A DNA stretch of 64,000 bases from Bacteroidetes bacterium UBA3022 (GCA_002346225.1 DDYY01000056.1:1-64000); one strand, 5' to 3'; positions 26,860 through 36,033 are shown, counted from the first letter of the stretch. A program made the numbers and translations. Notes: generated by a model from the letters alone, not told the origin.

Positions 26860-27911
26860 TATTTACCCGATTCGAGGTCTTCAATTCTTTTTAGTAGTTG
26901 CTGCAATTGCCGCTGCATATCAGGCAGGCTTTTAAACACCACCTGAGAGCGCATGGCATCAGCGTAATCAAATGCCGGAGACCCTGTAATGGCTGTGCCT
27001 GCCTTTCTGATGGTCTTGGCTACTCCACTCTGGGCATTGATACGGGTGCCATCGGCAATTTCAATATGCCCGACAATTCCCACCTGGCCGCCAATCATAC
27101 AATTCCTGCCGATTTTAGTACTTCCTGAAATACCTGTTTGAGCAGCAATAACGGTGTTTTCACCTATCTCTACGTTATGAGCAATTTGTATAAGATTATC
27201 CAGCTTAACGCCACTTCTGAGGATGGTAGACCCCATTACAGCGCGATCAATGGTAGTGTTGGCACCAATTTCAACATGGTTTTCTATGATGACATTGCCT
27301 GTTTGAGGGACTTTCCTGAAGGTTCCGTCCTCCTGCGGGGCAAACCCAAACCCATCACTTCCTATCACGGTATTGGCACCTACTACACAGTGATCACCAA
27401 TAATGGTGTCATGGAGTATTTGCGCTGAAGCCAAAATGGAGCAGCTTTTTCCAATCTGCGCATTCGGAGCAATATAGCAACCCGGATAAATCGTCGTATG
27501 CTCACCAATAATAACGCCTTCCGACACATAGCAAAAAGGGGCAATATTAGCAGTGGCGTCCACTTTTGCCGTAGGATGTATAAAGGCAAGGTGTTTGTTA
27601 CCATTTTCTGAAAACGCCGTTTTTTGTGCCTGTCTTTGATAAGTTTCCAGTATAGATGCAAAACTCGCGCGCACATTTTTCACCCTGATTAAAGTAGGCT
27701 TTACAGGAGCTTCCAACACCATCGATTCATCGATAACCAGCACCGAAGCATTGGTAGAGTAAGCGAACTTTAAATACTTAGGACTGTCCAGAAAGCACAC
27801 ATCACCGATGCTGCCTTCTTCTATCTTGGCGGGCTTCTCTATCATCACTGACCCATCCCCTTCCAGGGAGCCATGGAGCAAGGCACATAATTCTTCTGCT
27901 GAAATCTTCAT
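26859..27911 (-). CDS. lpxD: UDP-3-O-acylglucosamine N-acyltransferase LpxD
   Basis: The third lipid A enzyme, adding the N-linked hydroxyacyl chain. It has the LpxD N-terminal domain (about 1-100), a hexapeptide beta-helix (HPTAKVDATANIAPF onwards) with VGANTVIGSDGFGFAP, IENHVEIGANTTIDRAVMG and the catalytic His region LIQIAHNVEIGENTVIAAQ, and a C-terminal helix (MQRQLQQLLKRIEDLE). The frame is open from 27938, but the ATG at 27911 gives an ATGA overlap with the HD gene stop at 27908 and a normal N-terminus (MKISAEELC), so 350 residues. Confidence 0.96.
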   Translation of the reverse strand: MKISAEELCALLHGSLEGDGSVMIEKPAKIEEGSIGDVCFLDSPKYLKFAYSTNASVLVIDESMVLEAPVKPTLIRVKNVRASFASILETYQRQAQKTAFSENGNKHLAFIHPTAKVDATANIAPFCYVSEGVIIGEHTTIYPGCYIAPNAQIGKSCSILASAQILHDTIIGDHCVVGANTVIGSDGFGFAPQEDGTFRKVPQTGNVIIENHVEIGANTTIDRAVMGSTILRSGVKLDNLIQIAHNVEIGENTVIAAQTGISGSTKIGRNCMIGGQVGIVGHIEIADGTRINAQSGVAKTIRKAGTAITGSPAFDYADAMRSQVVFKSLPDMQRQLQQLLKRIEDLESGK

Positions 27912-29143
27912 GGTTGGGGCAGCGTCTTTGGGTAGCAAAGATAATGCTTTACTACAGTATCGGCTAAGGCTGCCAAATGGAGGTGATCGGAGACTTCTGT
28001 GACATCGGCCAGACTGCCGTCTTTCTTGCGTATCCGGATATTCTTGTCGCCCAGCCGATAAGCACTATTGCTGGTGGTTTCATGGAAAACAAAGTACTGG
28101 AGGTCAAAATCGTCTTCTATGTTGTAATGCCGTTTCACCTGTGCCGTTACTTCCTTAATCCTAGCTGCAGGAATGGGCTCATTTCCCATTTCAATCTTAA
28201 AAAGCTGGCGATTGACCAAAGCCCTGCTCAGCAAGGAAAGCACCTGATCTTTGCTGTTCATCCAGTATTTCAAGGCCACATATATATCGCTGTCGTCGAG
28301 CATAGCAAAATGCCCGAGTGCAGCGCTACCCGAGACAAAGCTATGGCGGTCTACATCGTTTTTGAGAAAGAAATGCAATGCAGGGGTAGCCTCCAGTTGC
28401 ATTCCGGCCCTCACCAGGTATTTCGCCCTTCGAAGAATCCGTATCAGCATTTGTTCGGCGCACAAAACTGTTTTGTGTAAATACACCTGCCAGTACATTA
28501 AGCGCCTTGATACGATAAACTTTTCTACAGAATAGATGCCTTTTTGCTCGATTACCAGCTCATCCCCCACCACATCCATCATTTCAATCAGCCTGTCATA
28601 ACCAATGACTCCCTCATGAACGCCGGTAAAATAACTGTCGCGAATCAGGTAATCTAGCCTGTCAACGTCGAGTTGTCCGGAAACCAGGTTGCACAGAAAT
28701 TGCTTGCTGTATTGGCCGGTAAAAATCTGTATCGCCAGATCCAGTCTTCCATGCAATTCCTTGTTGAGTTCCTGCATAATGAGGAGTGAAATATCTTCAT
28801 GTCCTACATGAGAAACTATGGCAGTTTCGAGTGCATGGGAAAACGGACCATGGCCAATATCATGCAATAATATAGCTGCTGTTGCTGCCTCCGCCTCCGC
28901 CTCCGAAATATCCTGCCCCTTGCTGCGCAGTGTTTGAATGGCTTTACTCATCAGATGCACTGCGCCGAGCGCATGGTGAAAACGTGTATGTTGAGCACCC
29001 GGATATACAAGATTGGAAAGGCCTAATTGCTGAATGCGCCGCATCCGCTGCATCAGTGGGTGCTCGATGAGATCAAAAATTAATTCGTGAGAAATGGTAA
29101 TAAACCCGTAGACCGGGTCGTTCAAGATTTTACGTTTATTCAA
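27908..29143 (-). CDS. HD superfamily phosphohydrolase, dNTPase-like
   Basis: A 411-residue HD-domain phosphohydrolase of the SAMHD1/dGTPase-like group, first gene of the lipid A operon. Metal-binding residues are in QHTRFHHALGAVHL (His52, His56 region) and ILLHDIGHGPFSHALE (His94-Asp95), with a later DVDRLDYLIRDSYFTGV supplying the distal Asp. The frame is open to 29299, which would run into porX; the family start (NKRKILNDP) is preceded by a TTG at 29143 and a promoter TATTTTTG at 29187-29180 lies upstream, so I choose the TTG. Substrate not determined. Confidence 0.87.
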   Translation of the reverse strand: MNKRKILNDPVYGFITISHELIFDLIEHPLMQRMRRIQQLGLSNLVYPGAQHTRFHHALGAVHLMSKAIQTLRSKGQDISEAEAEAATAAILLHDIGHGPFSHALETAIVSHVGHEDISLLIMQELNKELHGRLDLAIQIFTGQYSKQFLCNLVSGQLDVDRLDYLIRDSYFTGVHEGVIGYDRLIEMMDVVGDELVIEQKGIYSVEKFIVSRRLMYWQVYLHKTVLCAEQMLIRILRRAKYLVRAGMQLEATPALHFFLKNDVDRHSFVSGSAALGHFAMLDDSDIYVALKYWMNSKDQVLSLLSRALVNRQLFKIEMGNEPIPAARIKEVTAQVKRHYNIEDDFDLQYFVFHETTSNSAYRLGDKNIRIRKKDGSLADVTEVSDHLHLAALADTVVKHYLCYPKTLPQP

Positions 29144-29179
29144 TTCTGCACCTTTAACCTGTAACTTTACCTGAAACAA

Positions 29180-29187
29180 CAAAAATA
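29180..29187 (-). promoter_or_regulatory. TAnnTTTG promoter of the lipid A operon
   Basis: Read on the minus strand this is TATTTTTG, 36 nt before the TTG start at 29143. It lies inside the 52-bp gap shared with divergent porX (ATG 29196), so the two promoters must overlap. On the plus strand TAACTTTA (29162-29169) is one mismatch from consensus and may serve porX. Confidence 0.55.
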
Positions 29188-29195
29188 TATAGATA

Positions 29196-30746
29196 ATGAG
29201 TAATATCAGAATTTTGTGGGCCGACGACGAAATTGAGATGCTGAAACCACAAATCCTGTTTCTGCAAGAAAAGGGGTACGAAGTAGAGCCGGTCAGCAAT
29301 GGTCAGGACGCACTGGACCACTGCATGGATCCCGAAATCAACCTGATTTTTCTGGATGAGATGATGCCCGGTTTATCGGGCCTGGAAACCCTCCAGAAAA
29401 TAAAAGAGAAGCGACCGAATATCCCGATTGTGATGATTACTAAAAATGAAACCGAAAACCTGATGGAGGAGGCAATCGGTTCTCAAATCAGCGATTATCT
29501 GATTAAACCCGTGAAATCACAACAGATATTGCTGACCATCAAGAAACTGACAGACAATAAACGACTGGTGAATGAGCGCACGGATCAAAGTTATCAACGG
29601 GAATTCCAGAATATATTCTTTAGCCTGCAAGACAATCTGAACAGTGCCACCTGGATAGACCTGTATCAAAAACTGGTTTACTGGGAGTTGCAACTGGACA
29701 AAGCAGGAGCATCAGGAATGAAAGAAGTTTTGCAATCTCAAAAAACGGAAGCTAATACTGAATTCGGAAAATTCATTGACAAGCATTACATGGGCTGGCT
29801 GGGCAATCAATCGAAAGATGCACCCATCATGTCGCATACGCTGATGCGCACCAAGGTTTTCCCATTATTAGAAAAGGACGTGCCTGTCTTCATGATTGTT
29901 ATCGATAATCTCAGATATGATCAATATAAAACGATAGAGCCGCTCTTTGCAGAGATGTTCAAACTGGTGGAGGAATCCTGCTACTTCAGTATGCTTCCTA
30001 CAGCCACACAATTCGCCCGCAACGCCATTTTTGCCGGCCTCCTCCCTTCCGAAATTCAAAAAAGAATGCCTTCACACTGGGTGAATGATGATGAGGAAGG
30101 AGGGAAAAATATGCATGAAGAGGATTTCCTGAAAGATAATATTGTGCGCAACAGATTGGATATCAAATTTTCCTATACCAAGGTGGTGAACCACATGGAA
30201 GGAAAAACACTGCAGGATAATATCCTGAATCTGATGAATAACGATTTGAATGTTATTGTTTATAATTTTGTAGATATGTTGTCGCATGCGCGGACAGAGA
30301 TGGAAGTACTTAAAGAACTGGCCAGCGATGAAACAGCCTACCGTTCCATCACCCGCTCCTGGTTCGATCATTCTCCCCTCTTTACTGCACTGAAGAAGAT
30401 TGCTGAAAAGAAGGTTAAAGTGATTATTACCACCGATCACGGAACCATCCGGGTCAACAGTCCGTCGAAGGTAATAGCCGACAGAAATGCTACCACCAAT
30501 CTGCGCTACAAGAGCGGTAAAAATCTGCAGTTCAACAAGAAGGATGTATTGGAAGTAAAATCACCGGAGGCCGCAGGATTGCCACGAAACAACGTGAGTT
30601 CTTCTTACATTTTTGCCAAAGGGGACTCCTTCTTTGCCTACCCCAATAATTACAATTATTACGTCAACTATTTCAAAAATACCTTCCAGCACGGGGGCAT
30701 AAGTCTGGAAGAAATGATTATCCCTTTCGCTGTGTACAAAACATAA
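29196..30746 (+). CDS. porX: PorX-type response regulator with PglZ domain
   Basis: PorX controls T9SS genes and secretion with the kinase PorY in Porphyromonas. The 516-residue protein has a receiver domain (about 1-125: phospho-Asp54 in LIFLDEMMPG, Thr82, Lys104 in LIKPV), a helical linker and a PglZ domain of the alkaline phosphatase superfamily (about 195-510). Metal-site segments are visible: VIDNLRYDQY, LPTATQFARNAIFAGL and TTDHGT. PorX of other species is a zinc-binding phosphodiesterase. The window encodes at least three T9SS cargo proteins but no T9SS channel genes. No porY is adjacent. Confidence 0.94.
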   Translation: MSNIRILWADDEIEMLKPQILFLQEKGYEVEPVSNGQDALDHCMDPEINLIFLDEMMPGLSGLETLQKIKEKRPNIPIVMITKNETENLMEEAIGSQISDYLIKPVKSQQILLTIKKLTDNKRLVNERTDQSYQREFQNIFFSLQDNLNSATWIDLYQKLVYWELQLDKAGASGMKEVLQSQKTEANTEFGKFIDKHYMGWLGNQSKDAPIMSHTLMRTKVFPLLEKDVPVFMIVIDNLRYDQYKTIEPLFAEMFKLVEESCYFSMLPTATQFARNAIFAGLLPSEIQKRMPSHWVNDDEEGGKNMHEEDFLKDNIVRNRLDIKFSYTKVVNHMEGKTLQDNILNLMNNDLNVIVYNFVDMLSHARTEMEVLKELASDETAYRSITRSWFDHSPLFTALKKIAEKKVKVIITTDHGTIRVNSPSKVIADRNATTNLRYKSGKNLQFNKKDVLEVKSPEAAGLPRNNVSSSYIFAKGDSFFAYPNNYNYYVNYFKNTFQHGGISLEEMIIPFAVYKT

Positions 30747-30771
30747 CAGCGGTAACCTGAAATTCTTGCTC

Positions 30772-30779
30772 TAATTTTG
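30772..30779 (+). promoter_or_regulatory. TAnnTTTG element abutting tsaE start
   Basis: TAATTTTG ends 4 nt before the ATG at 30784, implying a leaderless or nearly leaderless tsaE message. Confidence 0.55.
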
Positions 30780-30783
30780 CCTT

Positions 30784-31203
30784 ATGAAGCACCAGTGGCT
30801 GGCAGAAAAGGTAGACGATCTGGACGCGATTGCAGCAACCATAGTGCAATCATTCCCGTCATTGCGCCTTTTCACGCTGGAAGGCGATTTGGGCAGCGGC
30901 AAGACAAGTCTTGTCAAAGCCATGGGGAAAGTCCTCGGTGTGGATGAAATCATATCCAGCCCTTCCTTTGCCATCCTGCAGGAGTACGGTGACCCGGTAA
31001 GAATCTATCATTTCGACCTCTACCGGCTGGAGCGCTCCGAAGAACTGCTGGAAATTGGCTTTGAGGATTACCTGTACAGTCCGTGCTATGTGTTCATTGA
31101 ATGGCCCTCCATTGCGGAAAAATGGCTGAAGGAACATCCCCTGGGAAAAATAGACATTGAGATTATGGAGAATAACGACAGATTGGTTAATTTAGTAATA
31201 TGA
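30784..31203 (+). CDS. tsaE: tRNA t6A37 synthesis ATPase TsaE
   Basis: TsaE is the ATPase that, with TsaB and TsaD, transfers threonylcarbamoyl to A37 of ANN-decoding tRNAs. The 139-residue length is normal. Walker A GDLGSGKTSLVKAMGK (about 37-52), SSPSFAILQEY, IYHFDLYRL, and the FIEWPSIAE segment are all present. It overlaps the alanine dehydrogenase gene by 4 bp (ATGA). A promoter element ends just before its ATG. Confidence 0.95.
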   Translation: MKHQWLAEKVDDLDAIAATIVQSFPSLRLFTLEGDLGSGKTSLVKAMGKVLGVDEIISSPSFAILQEYGDPVRIYHFDLYRLERSEELLEIGFEDYLYSPCYVFIEWPSIAEKWLKEHPLGKIDIEIMENNDRLVNLVI

Positions 31204-32429
31204 GTGGCAATTCATCCAAGTCGGTAACCTCAGAACTGGCCTCCAAAGCCGGATTGATGGTGATGGAAAAAATGCTGGAGAGCGACAAGAAACAGGGGCG
31301 ACTTTTCATCGGTATTCCTAAAGAAAACAGCTTCTATGAGAACAGGGTGCCACTTACACCAGAATCTGTCGAAACCCTAACCAACAATGGCCATCGTCTG
31401 GTTATAGAAAGCAAGGCAGGAGAAGCATCCCGTTTCAGCGACAAGGATTACTCCGAAGCAGGAGCGCGCATCGTATACGATAAGAAAGAGGTCTATGAAG
31501 CTGATATACTAATCAAAGTGGCTCCCCCTTCGGCACAGGATATGGAGTTAATGCATACCAATCAGACCATTATCTCGCCATTGCACCTTCCGACTTTAAA
31601 GAAAGAGATCATCACTCAGCTGATTAGCAAACAGGTTACCGCACTGGCTTTTGAATACATACAGGATGAGTCAAACACTTATTCTTTTGTGCGGTGTATG
31701 AGTGAAATTGCCGGTAGCTCCTCTATACTGATTGCCTCTGAATTGCTGGCTACTTACAAACCCGGAAGAGGCATCTTACTGGGTGGGTTGTCAGGGATAC
31801 CACCTACTCAGATTCTCATTCTGGGAGCCGGTGTGGTGGGTGAATTCGCGGCAAGAGCTGCCATCGGATTAGGTGCCACGGTAAAAATATACGATAATAA
31901 TGTATATAAATTATCTCGGCTTCAAAACAATATCGGTGCAAGGGTATATACTTCGGTAATCAATCCTAAAACCCTCTTAAAAGATATTCGGACAGCTGAT
32001 GTATTGGTAGGTGCTATTCACAGCGAACTGGGAAGAACGCCAATCATTGTTTCAGAAGCTATGGTAATGGAAATGAAGTCGGGCTCTGTAATCATTGATG
32101 TGAGTATAGATCAGGGGGGCTGTATTGAAACCAGCGAAGTCACCACGCATGCGCAACCCACTTATATTAAACACGATGTCATTCATTACTGTGTTCCTAA
32201 TATTCCCTCCCGAGTGCCGCGAACAGCCTCCTATTCCATCAGCAATATCGTTACCAATACCTTGCTGAAGTTCTCAGATTATGGCGGGCTGGAACATCTG
32301 GTCCGGTACAATGAAGGCATTCGCCATGGTGTGTATATTTACAAAGGGCATCTTACCAATGAATACTTAGGTCAAAAATTCGACCTCAAGTACAACAACA
32401 TCAACTTGCTGGTAACCAGCGAAATGTAA
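31200..32429 (+). CDS. ald: Alanine dehydrogenase
   Basis: NAD-dependent interconversion of alanine with pyruvate and ammonia. The 409-residue protein has the AlaDh/PNT N-terminal domain with IGIPKENSFYENRVPLTPE (pyruvate-site Arg and Lys), KVAPPSAQDMELM and a Rossmann domain with ILILGAGVVGEFAARAAIGLGA (about 210-230). The C-terminal part has SVIIDVSIDQGGCIETS and HYCVPNIPSRVPRTASYS, typical of alanine dehydrogenases. An extra N-terminal helical segment of about 30 residues (to KKQGRLF) is seen in the Bacteroidota form. Confidence 0.9.
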   Translation: MSGNSSKSVTSELASKAGLMVMEKMLESDKKQGRLFIGIPKENSFYENRVPLTPESVETLTNNGHRLVIESKAGEASRFSDKDYSEAGARIVYDKKEVYEADILIKVAPPSAQDMELMHTNQTIISPLHLPTLKKEIITQLISKQVTALAFEYIQDESNTYSFVRCMSEIAGSSSILIASELLATYKPGRGILLGGLSGIPPTQILILGAGVVGEFAARAAIGLGATVKIYDNNVYKLSRLQNNIGARVYTSVINPKTLLKDIRTADVLVGAIHSELGRTPIIVSEAMVMEMKSGSVIIDVSIDQGGCIETSEVTTHAQPTYIKHDVIHYCVPNIPSRVPRTASYSISNIVTNTLLKFSDYGGLEHLVRYNEGIRHGVYIYKGHLTNEYLGQKFDLKYNNINLLVTSEM

Positions 32430-32436
32430 TCCTTTT

Positions 32437-33588
32437 ATGAAACTGATTTCGCTTTCACTGGTGCTTTCACTTGTCCTGCAATCTTATATCAGCAGTCATA
32501 CCCCCGAACAGGTAACCGTCTTGGTTCAGGCGGAGGACAGCACCCGGGAGCAAACAGACAGTGTTGTTGTCGTTACCATCGGCGCCACCGGCGACCTCAT
32601 GTGTCATAGCACACAATTCAAATATGCTTCAACGGGTAACGGACGGTATGATTTTTCAGGCTGCTTTGCCTATGTCGAGCCCTATATTGCAGGTATAGAT
32701 TACATGATTGGAAACCTTGAAACAACATTAGCTGGAACAAGGCTACCTTACAGTGGTTATCCCGACTTCAATACTCCTGACGACTACGTAGCAGGTGTGA
32801 AGGCTGCCGGGTTCGATATGCTGGTAACAGCTAATAACCATTCCAACGATACCGGAGAAAGAGGTATCATCCGAACATTGGCAGTGCTGGATAGTCTGGG
32901 CATGGACCATACCGGCACCTACGCCAGGGAGGAGGACAGGTCACCGTTTATCAAAGAGATGGACGGTATCCGCATAGCTTTCCTTGCATACACCTATTCC
33001 ACTAATGGGAAAATGCTGCCTGCGGGAAAGGAATGGATGGTCAACCCTATTGATGGCGAACTCATTAGTCGGGATATAGCTGCCGCAAAGTCATCTAATG
33101 CTGATATCGTAGTAGTAGTTTACCACTTCGGGCAGGAGTACAAACGGGCACCCGACGACTATCAGCAACACTATGCCCGAGTTGCGATGGAAAATGGTGC
33201 AGATATCATCCTGGGTAGCCACCCGCATGTATTGCAACCTGCCGGAAGGTTCGTATCCGGAAAGTCAAATGTTGACACAGGCTTCATCGCATGGTCAATG
33301 GGAAATTTCATTTCCAACCAGCAGGATGAATACACCGATGAAGGCATTATCTACCGCTTAAGCATAGAAAAAAACCTGCAATCCGGTAGCGTACGAATCA
33401 GTGATGTCGGCTACCTCCCTACCTGGGTATACAAGGGAAAATCAGAGGCATTAAGGCTGCATGCAGTTTTTCCTGCTGCTGACACCTTGCACTACTTTCT
33501 GGGTCAGGCGGCAATAACAGATGGAGAGAAAGCATTGCAACATACCACCAGCCTTTTATCCGGAATAAACGGTACAATTCTTGAATGA
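32437..33588 (+). CDS. CapA family protein (PGA_cap metallophosphatase fold)
   Basis: A 383-residue exported protein with an N-terminal signal segment (LISLSLVLSLVLQSYIS) and a CapA/PGA_cap domain (about 45-330). Conserved parts are IGATGDLMCHS (metal-binding Asp), IGNLETTLAG, VTANNHSNDTGERGI, VVVVYHFGQEYKR and ILGSHPHVLQP. CapA proteins take part in poly-gamma-glutamate capsule formation or act as phosphoesterases; no capBC genes are here, so a capsule role is not implied. It overlaps the DUF4294 gene by 4 bp. Confidence 0.87.
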   Translation: MKLISLSLVLSLVLQSYISSHTPEQVTVLVQAEDSTREQTDSVVVVTIGATGDLMCHSTQFKYASTGNGRYDFSGCFAYVEPYIAGIDYMIGNLETTLAGTRLPYSGYPDFNTPDDYVAGVKAAGFDMLVTANNHSNDTGERGIIRTLAVLDSLGMDHTGTYAREEDRSPFIKEMDGIRIAFLAYTYSTNGKMLPAGKEWMVNPIDGELISRDIAAAKSSNADIVVVVYHFGQEYKRAPDDYQQHYARVAMENGADIILGSHPHVLQPAGRFVSGKSNVDTGFIAWSMGNFISNQQDEYTDEGIIYRLSIEKNLQSGSVRISDVGYLPTWVYKGKSEALRLHAVFPAADTLHYFLGQAAITDGEKALQHTTSLLSGINGTILE

Positions 33589-34187
33589 TTTATAAGCACA
33601 TGCGAAGCAACACAATAATGGTTATTGCCCTTACTCTGGGTATAGCCGCCGGCAGTCCGGCGCAGGCACAGATTGGCATCTTTAAGAAGGAAAAGTCTGC
33701 CGAAGACACCATTTATCACCTCTTTCTGGATACTGTTACGATTGAAGCACGCAACCTGAAGAATTACAACTTCAACAGGTATGAGTATGTGGTTAGGAAA
33801 GTTTACCCTCTGGCAGATACCGCGACAGCGCTTTTTTACGAAGTAAACAGCGAAACGGCCACCATGAAACGGCGGGAAAGCAAAAAGTACCGAAAAAAGA
33901 TGGAGAAGGAGTTGAAAGAGAACTTTGAGGACCGCCTGAAAAACATGTCTCGAACCGAGGGACTTGTGCTTATTAAGATCATAGAGCGGAACACCGGCAT
34001 GTCTTTGTACGACCTATTGAAAGATGTAAAAAGCGGGAGTACAGCATGGTGGTGGAACAATCTGGGGAAAATGTACGGTTATGATTTGAAGCGTGGCTAT
34101 TCGCCCAGCGATAATCCCATGCTGGAAATCATCATTCAAGAGTACGAGACAAAGAAAGGCATCCAACCGCGCAAGCCATTACAATAA
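33585..34187 (+). CDS. DUF4294 domain protein
   Basis: An exported protein of about 200 residues with DUF4294, restricted to Bacteroidota and of unknown role. Visible features are a signal peptide (most natural from the Met at 33600: RSNTIMVIALTLGIAAGSPAQAQ), EYVVRKVYPLADTA, a basic helix RRESKKYRKKMEKELKENF and the conserved VLIKIIERNTG and WWWNNLGKMYGYDLKRGYS. It follows CapA with a 4-bp ATGA overlap if started at 33585. A terminator lies directly after its stop. Confidence 0.85.
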   Translation: MIYKHMRSNTIMVIALTLGIAAGSPAQAQIGIFKKEKSAEDTIYHLFLDTVTIEARNLKNYNFNRYEYVVRKVYPLADTATALFYEVNSETATMKRRESKKYRKKMEKELKENFEDRLKNMSRTEGLVLIKIIERNTGMSLYDLLKDVKSGSTAWWWNNLGKMYGYDLKRGYSPSDNPMLEIIIQEYETKKGIQPRKPLQ

Positions 34188-34188
34188 A

Positions 34189-34213
34189 AAAGCCGGATAC
34201 AATACCCGGCTTT
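34189..34213. terminator. Bidirectional terminator
   Basis: AAAGCCGG (34189-34196) pairs with CCGGCTTT (34206-34213), between the convergent DUF4294 gene and secG, with A and T runs on the two sides. Confidence 0.75.
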
Positions 34214-34233
34214 CTCTATATTCAGTTCAAATA

Positions 34234-34617
34234 TTAGTTAGGCAATTCCTCATTGCCATCACTTTCTGCACTACCTTCTTCATTTCCGGTAGCAGCAGGC
34301 AGATCTTCCGTATTGGAAGGCAATGTCTGGAAGTCAGATGCAGGCTGTGGTGCCTGATCGGAGAAAGGCGTGTTGGCCTGGTTAATAGTTGCAGTTGGTT
34401 TGAATGCCACTGAAGCGAGACACAATACCATCAGACCGATACCCAGTCCCCAGGTAATTTTCTCAATATCATCGCTGGTGCGCTTGTAACCAAACAATTG
34501 GTTGGCAGTTCCGCCGAAAGTGCCGCTCAGGCCTCCTCCCTTGGGATTTTGAATTAAAACGGCAAAAGCCAGTACCACGCAAACAACCAAAGCTAATATG
34601 ACGATAACGGTAAACAT
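34234..34617 (-). CDS. secG: Preprotein translocase subunit SecG
   Basis: Small membrane subunit of the SecYEG channel. The 127-residue protein has two membrane helices (about 2-20 and 57-76) and the conserved AVLIQNPKGGGLSGTFGG with LFGYKRTSDDIEKITWGL. The C-terminal acidic Pro/Gln/Glu-rich tail (about 85-127) is the usual Bacteroidota extension. Last gene of the miaB operon. Confidence 0.93.
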   Translation of the reverse strand: MFTVIVILALVVCVVLAFAVLIQNPKGGGLSGTFGGTANQLFGYKRTSDDIEKITWGLGIGLMVLCLASVAFKPTATINQANTPFSDQAPQPASDFQTLPSNTEDLPAATGNEEGSAESDGNEELPN

Positions 34618-34618
34618 G

Positions 34619-35506
34619 TTACTTCTTGTTTATATCCAGAATAAGGCCTGCAAAGTAACTTATTTTTTCCGGGTATTTCAAACCCAGCTGCTTATAAATC
34701 TCAATCGCTTTTTCGGGCTTTCCCTGCTGTACGAAGATACTTGCCAGCGTTTCTGAGATAACACCTTCACCCAGTTGCGAGCTCTTTCGCGCAAGTTCTT
34801 TCGCCTCCCATTCTGTAAAATCCTCTGCAGCATCCTCTGCATCCGCCCCATCCTGATGAACAAGCATGCCTTTGCTCGATACTTTCAATGGGCGACGGGC
34901 CGAAGAATACGGAACCAGCTGTACCATGGAATCACCCGTTAACAGGTGCAGCCACTCGCTGAAGCTGTGCATCCCGTCTGTATGCATAGAAAGCTGCATA
35001 TCGGCACCGGCTGTCGTTTCCTCTGCCGGTTCTACAGGGAAATTGGGCAACGCTGCTCCCTTTCCCGATTTCTCGAGGTCCAGAATGGCCTTCTGGAGCT
35101 CCATTTCATATGGGGCGTATTCGAAAACCGGATCTTCTTGTTCAGCTTCCTGTTGGTGGTTGTGCTGCTCTTCTTCTCTCAATGGTTCCTCCATTTCCGC
35201 TAAATTAATTTCTGCCGATTCCTGTACTGCCTCAGGTGCCTGGACTTCCGATCCCTCCGCTTCTGCCGCTTTGTTGTCGCCCTGCATGATTTGCATCAGC
35301 ACATTCCTGTCCGGCACTCTCGCTGCTGCGGCTGCCAGCCAATATTCGTATTGGGGGTCCTGCTCCAAAAATGCCTTTTTAGCCAGCAGTACATAGGGCA
35401 AAGCATACCACGGGTGTTGCTCCATAACAGACTTCAATGCATCATTGGACGCCTGTTGCAATAGGGCATTATCGTGAATAAGACTATGTAGTTCTAAAGT
35501 TTCCAT
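34619..35506 (-). CDS. TPR-containing protein of the secG operon
   Basis: A 295-residue cytoplasmic protein with no signal peptide. The N-terminal helical part (about 1-80, HPWYALPYVLLAKKAFLE) is conserved in Bacteroidota, a Glu/Gln-rich linker follows (about 90-135), and the C-terminus carries a TPR-like pair (ETLASIFVQQGKPEKAIEIYKQLGLKYPEK, about 255-285, quoted in parts only as EKAIEIYKQLGLKYPEK). It lies between lptE and secG, 1 to 2 bp from each, so it is co-transcribed. Function unknown; its place suggests a scaffold in envelope biogenesis. Confidence 0.8.
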   Translation of the reverse strand: METLELHSLIHDNALLQQASNDALKSVMEQHPWYALPYVLLAKKAFLEQDPQYEYWLAAAAARVPDRNVLMQIMQGDNKAAEAEGSEVQAPEAVQESAEINLAEMEEPLREEEQHNHQQEAEQEDPVFEYAPYEMELQKAILDLEKSGKGAALPNFPVEPAEETTAGADMQLSMHTDGMHSFSEWLHLLTGDSMVQLVPYSSARRPLKVSSKGMLVHQDGADAEDAAEDFTEWEAKELARKSSQLGEGVISETLASIFVQQGKPEKAIEIYKQLGLKYPEKISYFAGLILDINKK

Positions 35507-35508
35507 GC

Positions 35509-36033
35509 TTACCAGTCGGAAGCTGCCTTCAAATATATATCATCTACTAATTGAATAGTAATAAGACGGATCAATTCCTGCTCCACCTCTGCCAGCGATT
35601 GCGTAGCTTCAAAATCTTCAAATCGGGTAAATGTCTGACTCCAGTTTTCCTTTTCGTTCTTATGGTTTACAAAATCTACCTTAACGCCAATGGTAAGTCG
35701 GTTGAGGGCTGTAGTTTCATTTCCGGTAGGCGCCATAGGCGTATTGCGGTATTGCACAATTGCACCACTGAATTCCCAGTCTCCGCCTCTGTCCTTCAGA
35801 TACAACCGTGTCTCTGCTGCCATTTTATCTTTTAGCGCTTCAGTGAAAGTCTGACTCAAAGACGGAACGACAAAGTTGGTCTGATTCGTAAAAAAATTAA
35901 TCGTGAAGCTTTCAATTTCTTCGGGAATCCGGTTACCATTAAACGTATAGCACCCTTGCCAAAGAAAGGCCGTGACCAATAAAAAGCCCAGGGAAACCGG
36001 AGCGCTCCATCGCCTTCTATTAATCCAGTTCAT
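35509..36033 (-). CDS. lptE: LPS assembly lipoprotein LptE (Bacteroidota type)
   Basis: LptE partners LptD in inserting lipopolysaccharide into the outer membrane. The 174-residue lipoprotein has a lipobox ending at Cys28 (FLWQGC), then YTFNG, SFTINFFTNQTNFVVPSLSQTFTEALKDKM and NRLTIGVKVDFVN, which match the Bacteroidota LptE family. Its start overlaps the sigma54 activator gene by 14 bp. The link with the lipid A genes at 24-29 kb is functional, not positional. Confidence 0.88.
   Translation of the reverse strand: MNWINRRRWSAPVSLGFLLVTAFLWQGCYTFNGNRIPEEIESFTINFFTNQTNFVVPSLSQTFTEALKDKMAAETRLYLKDRGGDWEFSGAIVQYRNTPMAPTGNETTALNRLTIGVKVDFVNHKNEKENWSQTFTRFEDFEATQSLAEVEQELIRLITIQLVDDIYLKAASDW

Noticed and set aside
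32437..33588. Poly-gamma-glutamate capsule operon
   Set aside because: Only a CapA-like gene is present without capB or capC; the domain occurs in many other phosphoesterase contexts.
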